Source: Bretschneidera sinensis
Taxonomy: Eukaryota > Streptophyta > Magnoliopsida > Brassicales > Akaniaceae
Assembly: GCA_023935145.1 (NCBI GenBank)
Contig: CM043702.1
Coordinates: forward strand, 60,553,001 to 60,617,000
Length of the DNA stretch: 64,000 bases
Direction of reading: 5' to 3'
In this document: positions 56,575-64,000 of the stretch, piece after piece
Position numbering within the stretch: position 1 is the stretch's first letter
Layout of the letters: each line of letters opens with the position of its first letter
Notes under the pieces: model-generated
What the model saw: the letters and a program-made list of their open reading frames with translations, nothing else
Told to the model about the DNA's origin: nothing
The model's database searches: none
Translations under genes and position numbers: made by a program

Positions 56575-57862
56575 TGTTGTGAGTTTTAATTTACTCGCAA
56601 GCGCACGAGTCGTTTGCAATATAGCGTTGTGCAAGTGCGAGGTCGAATCCACAAGGAATTGCGTTGTGAAAATATATTTTTAATCTAAACTAACTTTATC
56701 TTAACCTAGTTCCGAATTGTGAATGATATTGCAAAAGAAATATAAACTAAACTAAGTTGATTTAAAAACTAATAATTAAAACACTAAGGTTTCCAAATCC
56801 ACCCCACCGAAGTTAAGCATATATGTTCTAAAAATATAGCTTATCAAAACATTCCATGAATCCAACTATAAGACAAAAAACAAAGAATATCCCAATTAAA
56901 CCAAAAGTGTCCAATGTATCCGCTCTTAACAAATCACAAGGGAAATCCAATTTAATCGAAAAGCATTCAATGTATCCATCAGATGAAACACAAGGAATAT
57001 CCAACAGACAATTTAAACTCAATCAATTATAAGATTAACTCAAATAATTGACAGAACATTTATACTAAAAATTGTCAGATTTGTACAAGCAAATCTGAAC
57101 TACTACGCCAAACAACGGCGGGGCTTCATCTTCAACCTTAGCTGAAGAGTCTAGCCACTCATAACTATGAAACTACAATTCATAATAAAAGTGCTAAACA
57201 TTTAAACTAAAACAACTAAATGTAAAGAAAAAAATAAATAACTTTACATGGGAGAAATTCCACTCGCTTACGGGTGGCGCTTCCCCTCGTGGTGACAAAC
57301 CCTTCAAGATTTACCAGAATGCTAGCGGATGTCCACCGGTAAACACCAAAGTGGCTCAGGAATTGTACACTAAATGATGAAGTGGAGTGGGTCTTATATA
57401 GGCAAATACCACAAGTGGGATGTGTTTCCAATCCGATGTGGGATGTGGGATATAGAAATGTGTTTCCAACCGATGTGGGATGTTGGATTTAAGTCTTCAC
57501 ATGCCCTTCAAAATTTCTGTTCACACTGAAATCCCGCACAGCCCGCACAGCATGACCTTTGTCTACTAAAACGGCCATAACTTTCTGTAGAAAAATCATT
57601 TTTACGAGCCGTAAAATTCTCCAAAAAATAGACTTCTGGATCTTTCTAAGAATATATGGCTCATATCCTAGTTCTTCTTGAATCAATACAGTTTAATTTT
57701 CAAAGATGATTGATCTGTACGGGCAATTCTGGCAATTTTAGTGAAACTCCTTTCCCAGTGCTTGTAAACCTGGAAAACAATGAAAACAACTCAAAGTAAC
57801 AAATTCCTAAGCTAACAAATGTAAATTAAGTGGCCAAAATATGCAATATTTTTCACTCATCA
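56575..57862 (-). repeat. 3' LTR of element 3
   Basis: TGTTGTGAG...TTTCACTCATCA, 1288 bp. Only one copy of the 188-bp U3 segment is present (CTACTAAAAC near 57562), against two in element 1. A local duplication of GTGTTTCCAA-CCGATGTGGG occurs near 57420-57485. The polypurine tract AAGTTTGGGGGTATT adjoins on the right (minus strand, 57863-57877). Confidence 0.9.
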
Positions 57863-59206
57863 AATACCCCCAAACTTATATTTTGCTAGTCCCTTAGCAA
57901 AACAAAATAAAAAACTAAATGAAGAACAAAGATTATAAAGATAAGTTCAGTATTCATGGTATCCAAAAATTTAAGGAGCATTCAAAATCATGAGATTCAT
58001 TCATGAGCAAGCTTAAATAAGTCAAACCCATCTTCACAATGAATAAGAATTTAAAACTTAATTACTTACAAGAGGCATGGTAAGACATCACAAGCTTGAA
58101 TCAGTGTAAATTGAATTAGCATATACAGATGAGGTTTCCAAATAACTTCAATGTATAAGGTATTCAAATCTCAAGATCCACAGAATTTCTCGTCGGAAAG
58201 AACAATGAAGGCATAGTTTTTTTTTTTTAACATAAGGCTCTGCTATGTTTAGTTCCCTTAAGCTTTCTAATTGACCTATGTAACGAGCGTTGAGTCAATG
58301 ACTCCCAAACCATATGGTTTTAGGGCATTAGGTGTTATGACACCCCTAAGGACTTACTAACTCGAGTAAAAAAGGCTATGAAATTAAACCAGCCTTAATA
58401 CTACCAAGCAAAATTCCACCTTTTGACGTGAACACTCATTGCTTACTGAGGCAAGAGGTCCAGTTACTAAGCGGAAAGTTTTGCAATGATCATTATGAAT
58501 AAAATTCCCACCTTTTGACGTGAACACTCACTGCCTACTGAGGCAAGAGGTCCAGTTACTCAGTGGAAAGTTTATTGATGATGATCATTATAAATATTAG
58601 TAGTATTAGTTGTTTTGTTTTTTTTTTATTTTTATATATGCCCAAGTGTTTATCCAACAAGTCATCCGGTTTCAGTTAAGACAAAGAAACGTATACATTC
58701 AACTCACTTGTCATACCTCACACAAATATGTGCTAATGTGCTCGTGTTAGATTAGATCAAACATGTGAATTCTCGAAAATGCCTAAAGTAAGTAACTAAA
58801 GTTTAAACTCTATCATCAGGTTATGTGTTCAAAGTTTTAAACTCACCAATGAAATCACATCACAATTTTTCAGAACAACCAAAATTTTTAGACGAACATG
58901 AACATGCATTTATCTTTACGACAAAAAGACAACAAATTAGGACAAAGTGTGTGATGTGTCTCCCATACCCCAAAACTTAAATTACACATTGACCCCAATG
59001 TGTGACTAATATGGAAAGAGCTGACCTGAGATATGGAGAACTATCTAGACTGGTATGGCTCATAACATACCCCCAAACTTGAACTGAAGTATGCATTGTC
59101 CTTGAAAAATAAAAAAAACTGGAAAACAAAATATACTGGAAACAAACATTAATCATAAAAATGCGAAATAATAAATAAATAAACAAAAAAGATAAGCTGT
59201 GGGGTG
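57863..59206 (-). other. 3' untranslated region of element 3
   Basis: Non-coding and colinear with 35107-36506. ACTCACTGCCTACTGAGGCA-type repeats occur twice (near 58431 and 58528), as in element 1; element 2 has one. The loop hairpin here reads TTAGGTGT-TATG-ACACCCCTAA: the loop has changed while the inner stem is kept. Confidence 0.7.
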
Positions 59207-59542
59207 CCTCCCATGAGCGCTAAGTTTAACGTCTTCAACTAGACCCAACATTATTAAATAGGCCCAACTAAGCGCTCCACCATCTGATCAATAAATGGAA
59301 ATGGAAAATGATCAGGCCTAGTGGCAGCATTCAATTTACGGTAGTCTAGACACTTTCTCCATCTTGACTACACTCGAGTTGGGACCAACTCGTCGTCTTT
59401 ATTTACTACCGTCAATTCAGTACGTTTGGGCACGATTAGAATCAGGCTCACCCACTTGCGATCAGAGATGGGATAAATGATCCCTGGCTCTAACAACTTA
59501 ATATCTTCTGCCCTAACAACCTCTTGCATAGCAGGGTTGAGC
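59207..59542 (-). pseudogene. Element 3: truncated RT remnant
   Basis: The minus strand reads [60 protein letters not shown] and [10 protein letters not shown], followed by the same pol-end landmark as in the other copies. It starts mid-domain at the duplication breakpoint. Confidence 0.85.
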
Positions 59543-59830
59543 CTTCAACTGTCTGAAGCACTTTTGGTCATATCAGTGTAAGGGGTGCATTAACCATGCA
59601 TCTGGGCAATGATTTTCCTAGCAGGGGCTATTTGAAGAACCTCTTTCTTTTTATTTTCTTTTCTTTCCTTACTTTCTAATTTCCAGAGTGCTAAGTTTCT
59701 GAATTTCCTTAGGGTTCTTCATAAAGTTTCTTGTTCTTATAGGTTTCTTTAAGCTTTCTTATGCATTCATATCCTTTTCTTCTCATTTTTTGGAAAACTT
59801 CTTCCCTTTTTTTTTCTTTTACTTTTGCAC

Positions 59831-60347
59831 CATGTCTACTTTTACGGCTTCTAGGTTTAAGAATGTGAGAATTTAGAGGAGAGAGATCGGCTCTGAGAGT
59901 GGAGAGTGACCTTTTAAGGAGGTTACACTTACTTCTTTTGGTGGGGTTTTCTAGATTGGGGGAATTCCAAGCCAAATTTTTAAGATTGACTGAGAATCCA
60001 TGTCCGTTAGGTTCTTCCTTCCTCCTCAGTGGAGACTTAGGCATCCATGCCCTTTTTTACTAACTCTACAAGCTAGAGCTTGAGAAAGAGAATCAAAATA
60101 CCACTTTGCTTGCTGCTAATGCCAATTGTCTGTTTGCTTAGGAGGAGGTGGAGCACTTGAAAATCGAGGTGGCTAGACTCCAAAATGTTGGGAGTTAGCT
60201 CAAGATTGAGATTGTTAGGCTCTATGAGGTCAAGATCTGTCTTAGTGCTGAAGTGACTCATCTTCAAGGTGTTGAGGGGGAGCTGAGGACCCAACTAGTC
60301 CAAGCTGAAGCCTCTACTATGGGGAAGTATCATGGCTCAAATAACTA
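59831..60347 (+). pseudogene. Coiled-coil pseudogene, inverted copy
   Basis: ATG at 59831 preceded by TTTGCACC; MSTFTASRFKNVRI then stop; later KLELEKENQNTTLLAANANC, EEVEHLKIEVARLQ, EGELRTQLVQAEASTMGKYH and GSNNY up to AACTA (60343-60347), the reverse of TAGTT. Identical order and near-identical sequence to 53905-54421. Like the left copy it is interrupted by an Athila-derived element; the part beyond lies outside the window. The 5' leader contains long T-rich tracts and a possible acceptor TTCTTATAG. Confidence 0.6.
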
Positions 60348-61584
60348 TGTTGTGAGTTTTAATTTACTCGCAAGCGCACGAGTCATTTGTAATATAGTGT
60401 GTGCAAGTGCGAGGTCGAATCCACAGGGAATTGCGTTGTGAAAATATATTTTTAACCTAAACTAGCTCTATCTTAACCTAGTTCCAAATTTCAGAATGAT
60501 ATTTGCAAAATAAATTAAAACTAAACTAAGTTGATTTTAAAACTAATAATTAAAACACTAAGGTTTCCGAATCCACCCCACCAAAGTTAAGCATATATGT
60601 TCTAAAAATATAGCCTATCAAAAGATTCCATGAATCCAACTATAAGACAAAAAACAAAGAATATCCCAACTAAACTGAAAGCACCCAATGTATCCGCTCT
60701 TAACAAATCATAAAGAGAATCCAATTTAATCGAAAAGCATTCAATGTATCCATCAGATAAAACACAAGGAATATCCAACAGACAATTTAAACTCAATAAA
60801 TTATAAGATTAACTCAAATAATTGACAGAACATTTATACTAAAAATTTTCAGATTTGTACAAGCAAATCTGAACTACTACGCCAAACAACGGCGGGGCTT
60901 CATCTTCAACCTTAGCTGAAGAGTCTAGCCACTCATAACTATAAAACTATAATAAAAGTGCTAAACATTTAAACTAAAACAACTGAATATAAATAAACAA
61001 CTTTACATGGGAGAAATTCCACTCGCTGACGGGCGGCGCTTCCCCTCGTGGTAGCAATGCCTTCGGGATCCACCAAAATGCTAGCGGACGTCCACCGGTA
61101 AACACCAAAGTGGCTCAGGAATTGTACACTGAATTATGAAGCCAAATGGTTGTTATATAGGGGAAGTCACAGAGCACTGCAGGTTTCAGATTCGATGTGG
61201 GATAATGGCCCGAGTGCGCTCGATCGCAGTGTGGTGCGATCGATCGCAGGTGCGATCGATCGCATGTCTCGTGCGCACGATCGCATGTGTGCTCGATCGC
61301 ATGTCTATTACGATCGATCGCAGACGCACTGAACAGCAACTATTTCGATGTGGGATGTTGACCTTGCGCTCTTTCATAGGCAGGTGCGCTCGATCGCATA
61401 TCTCGTGCGATCGATCGCAATGTCTCCAGAAGCTTCAAATCTCTTGAAATGCTTCATTTTCTCCACAAAGCTGTAAAAACACACAAAACACAAGAAAGAC
61501 GTAAAATAAAGTGAAATACTACTAACTAAGAGCATAACAAATATAAGTTAAGGGTCTAAAATATGCAATATTTAAGACTCATCA
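60348..61584 (-). repeat. LTR of element 4
   Basis: 1237 bp; matches the 3' LTR of element 2 more closely than the 5' LTR (for example, shared codon-like differences in the 60602-60796 stretch). CGATCG array at 61211-61420, with units missing from one or other LTR of element 2 all present. The TATA segment reads CCCTATATAACAACC (minus strand, near 61155). Confidence 0.9.
61211..61420. repeat. TGCGATCGATCGCAC palindrome array (element 4 LTR)
   Basis: Eight units, most with an intact CGATCG core, including TGCGATCGATCGCA at about 61237, 61252 and 61407. This is the best-preserved version of the array in the window. Confidence 0.9.
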
Positions 61585-62859
61585 AATACCCCCAAACTTA
61601 TATTTTGCTAGTCCCTTAGCAAAACAAAATAAAAGACTCAATGAAAAACAAAGAACATAAAGATAAAGTCATCACTCATGGTATCCAAAAATTTAAGGAG
61701 CACACATCACCATGATATTCATTCATAAGCAAGCTTAAAAAGGTAAACCCATCTTCGCAATGAATAGAAATGTTAAAATCTAATTACTTACAAAAGGCAG
61801 GTCAAGGCATCACAAGTCTGACACTGTGTAAAGTGAATTAGCATATAAAAGTGAAGCTTTCAAGTAACTCCAATGTGTAAGGTCTCCATGTCTCAAGATT
61901 CACCAAATTTCCCATCAAAATGAACGAAAAAGGCATATTATTATTATTATTATTTTTTTTTTAAATAAGGCACGGCTATGTTTAGTTCCCTTAAGCTTTC
62001 TAAATGACCCATGTAGCGAGTGTTGAGTCAATGACTCCCAAACCAGGTGGTTTTAGGGCATTAGGTGTAAAGACACCCCTAAGGACTTACTAACTCGAGT
62101 CAAAAAGGCTACGAAACTAAACTGACCTTAATACTACCAAGCAAAATTCCACCTTTTGACGTGAACACTCACTGCTTACTGAGGCAAGAGGTCCAGTTAC
62201 TCAGCGAAAAGTTTATCGATAATTTTTTTTTTTTTAATATTTTCCTATGCCCAAGAGTTCATCCAACAAGTTATCCAGTTTCAATTAAGATAAGGAAAAA
62301 TACACATTAAAATCACATGTCATACCTCACATAATTTGTGCTAATGTGCTCGTGTTAGATTATGTCAAACACATGAATTCTCAAATGCCTAAGGTAAGTA
62401 ACTAAATTTTAAAAATTTATCACCAGATCATGTGTTCAAAATGTTAAGCTCACCAATGACATCACATCACAGAAAATGTTTAGATCAACTAAAATTTCAT
62501 GATATCATGAGCATGCATTTATCTCTATGACGAAAAGACAACAAATTAGGACAAAGTGTGTGATGTGTCTCCCATACCCCCAAACTTAAATTACACATTG
62601 ACCCCAATGTGTGACTAATATGGAAAGAGCTGACCTGAGATATGGAGAACTATCTGGACTGGTATGGCTCATAGCATACCCCCAAACTTGAACTGAAGTA
62701 CGCTTTGTCCTTGAAAAATAAAAACTGGAAAACAACAAAAAAAATACTGGAAAAAAAATTAATCATAAAAATGCGAAATAATAAATAAACAAAAGAAAAG
62801 ATAAGCTGTGGGGTGCCTCCCATGAGCGCTAAGTTTAACGTCTTCAGCCAGACCCAACA
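61585..62859 (-). other. 3' untranslated region of element 4
   Basis: Colinear with 51408-52686, including an (ATT)n run (near 61938-61955), one ACTCACTGCTTACTGAGGCA copy and two AAGTTTGGGGGTATG tracts (near 62580 and 62680). Confidence 0.75.
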
Positions 62860-63708
62860 TTAGTAAATATGCCCAACTAAACGCTCCACCATCTGATCAA
62901 TAAATGGGAATGGAAAATGATCAGGCCTAGTGGCAGCATTCAATTTACGGTAGTCTAGACACTTTCTCCATCTTGACTGCACTCGAGTTGGAACCAACTC
63001 GTCGTCTTTATTTACTACCGTCAATTCAGCACGTTTGGGTATGACTGGAATCAAGCTCACCCACTTGCTATCAGAGATGGGATAAATAATCCCTGCCTCT
63101 AACAGCTTAATATCTTTCGCCCTCACAACTTCTTGCAAAGCAGGGTTGAGCCTTCTTTGTGGCTCCCTCGATGGCTTGGCATTCTCCTCCAACTGTATCG
63201 TGTGTATTACCAACGAGGGGTTGATTCCCTTGACATCCTCAATAGTCTAGCCTATAGCTTCCTTATGCTCTCTTAAGACGTCCAATAATTTCTCCTCTGG
63301 AGCATCACCCAAATCTAAAGCTATAATTATAGGCAAAGAATCTGCTGGACCTAGGAACTTATACTTAAGATTGTCCAATAAAGGCTTAAGTTCCTTCTTG
63401 GGGGGTTCAAGTGTTGTGGTTTCCTCCGTCTCATTGATCTTTTGAGGAGCAGACTCCAAAGTAGAATTTGCTTGCTCAAACAACTTATCTAAATCCAAAT
63501 CGTCTTCAAATTGAGCAAAGCATGCCTCCAAAATGTCCTCAGACTTCTCTTTTTTCTTGGGCGCTTGTAGTCTCTCAGGGTAAGGCGCTTTAGGTAAAAA
63601 CGACCTAGAGAGATCGTTAATAATAGGTGTGGCTGTAGATGACTCAACATCTCTCTTCTCATTGTTGCCACTTCTTTGCCCTTGGTGCATAGTAGGGTTC
63701 TCTTCCAC
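62860..63708 (-). pseudogene. Element 4: single acidic module and truncated RT
   Basis: The minus strand reads MEENPTMHQGQRSGNNEKRD, FLPKAPYPERLQAPKK, one module ACFAQFEDDLDLDKLFEQAN, KKELKPLLDNLKYKFLGPAD, EKLLDVLREHKEAIG, a stop, then [56 protein letters not shown] and [13 protein letters not shown], stop. RT is almost identical to element 2. The acidic part has one module against two and linker residues (TEETTTLEP) closer to element 1, so the copy is a mosaic. Confidence 0.85.
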
Positions 63709-64000
63709 TTAATTGTGCACTTGTCTCCCAGACCTCAATGGGACAATTAATTGCACTTGTTCTTGCCAATGCATAGAAGTTAATAAATTTCCCATCACAA
63801 ACTGTTCCTTTAGGTTAGGATCAGTTTGACTGGGGAACGTTCCTTCCTCTCCTTCACCCACGTAACTTGCGATTTGATCAATTTGACTCTCTAGTGTGGC
63901 AATCGCTTGGGTGTTTTCTATTGTTGCACTCATCACTTCACTCATAGATTGGCTAGTCGTTTTCATGAAATCATTGATAGCGTCATCCAATGACTGTCGC
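63709..64000 (-). pseudogene. Element 4: gag C-terminal segment at window edge
   Basis: The minus strand reads DAINDFMKTTSQSMSEVMSA, IENTQAIATLESQIDQIASY, VGEGEEGTFPSQTDPNLKEQ and PLRSGRQVHN, then a stop (63706-63708 region). It is the C-terminal coiled-coil and LRSGR segment of the Athila-type gag. The stop present in element 2 after VGEGEE is absent here. Confidence 0.85.

Larger units (their letters stand above)
56575..59542 (-). mobile_element. Athila-derived element 3, truncated
   Basis: Minus orientation: 3' LTR (56575-57862), 3' untranslated region, and the RT 3' part ([27 protein letters not shown]), up to RRLNPAMQEVV near 59535. There the sequence changes abruptly to coiled-coil pseudogene flank (59543). 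The rest of the element and its 5' LTR are missing. Its U3 is of the element 1 type, with no CGATCG array. Confidence 0.9.
59543..64000 (-). repeat. Right arm of the large inverted duplication
   Basis: Reverse-complement copy of 50130-54710: coiled-coil pseudogene flank (59543-60347) followed by an Athila-derived element in minus orientation (60348 to the window end). At the junction, element 3 (GGTTGAGCCTTC) and the flank (CTTCAACTGTC) share CTTC, a 4-bp microhomology. The arm runs off the window. Confidence 0.9.
60348..64000 (-). mobile_element. Athila-derived element 4 (runs off window)
   Basis: Minus orientation, being the duplicate of element 2: 3' LTR 60348-61584, polypurine tract AAGTTTGGGGGTATT (61585-61599), 3' untranslated region to about 62858, RT frame, acidic module and gag C-terminal half to the window edge. 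The insertion junction with the pseudogene is the same as for element 2, so it was copied and not independently inserted. Confidence 0.9.

Overview
The window is plant nuclear DNA, almost certainly from an AT-rich eudicot. The evidence is plant LTR-retrotransposon families (chromovirus-type Ty3/gypsy, Athila-type Ty3/gypsy and Ty1/copia) with tRNA-Met and tRNA-Asp primer binding sites, CACTACAAGAAAA transposon termini, and a remnant of a plant polyphenol oxidase (PPO) gene. I see no intact host gene, rRNA, tRNA or CRISPR. The species cannot be named from what is visible.

Layout. 1-14 kb: a pile of long (1.9-2.7 kb) LTRs of one broad gypsy superfamily (TGTAACRACCC...), in both orientations and nested in one another, including a solo LTR with a perfect GTTAC target duplication (7975-10517). 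14-19.4 kb: a decayed minus-strand chromovirus (gag, protease, RT, RNase H, integrase, C-terminal region) whose RT is split by a copia-type solo LTR and whose 5' end is fused to a copia 5' end. 19.4-31.6 kb: AT-rich DNA with foldback elements, a 1.2-kb direct duplication carrying a CACTA terminus, and a 395-416-bp-period tandem array. 31.6-40.4 kb: the 3' end of a PPO gene broken by a copia element, itself broken by a complete-ended 6.1-kb Athila-derived element. 40.4-47.4 kb: an Athila-type LTR and 3' region joined inside the integrase of another minus-strand chromovirus. 47.4-64 kb: a coiled-coil pseudogene interrupted by a second Athila-derived element (48344-53904, TSD TAGTT); the interrupted gene and element occur again as an inverted copy from 59543 to the window end. 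Between the arms lie a degenerate ~115-bp tandem array and a third, truncated Athila-derived copy.

How the parts relate. The Athila-derived elements form one non-autonomous family. Each has LTRs, a tRNA-Asp primer site, only the C-terminal half of gag and the first part of RT, and stops at the same RT position; capsid, protease, the RT catalytic core, RNase H and integrase are missing, so they would need proteins supplied in trans. Two subfamilies share R/U5 and interior but carry unrelated U3 promoters. The most unexpected signal is that about six LTR families each carry a local cluster of their own short palindrome (for example TGTAGTCGACTACA, GGCGCTGCAGCGCC, TGCGATCGATCGCA). A second is a hairpin with an invariant CGTC loop and a covarying stem in four gypsy LTRs.
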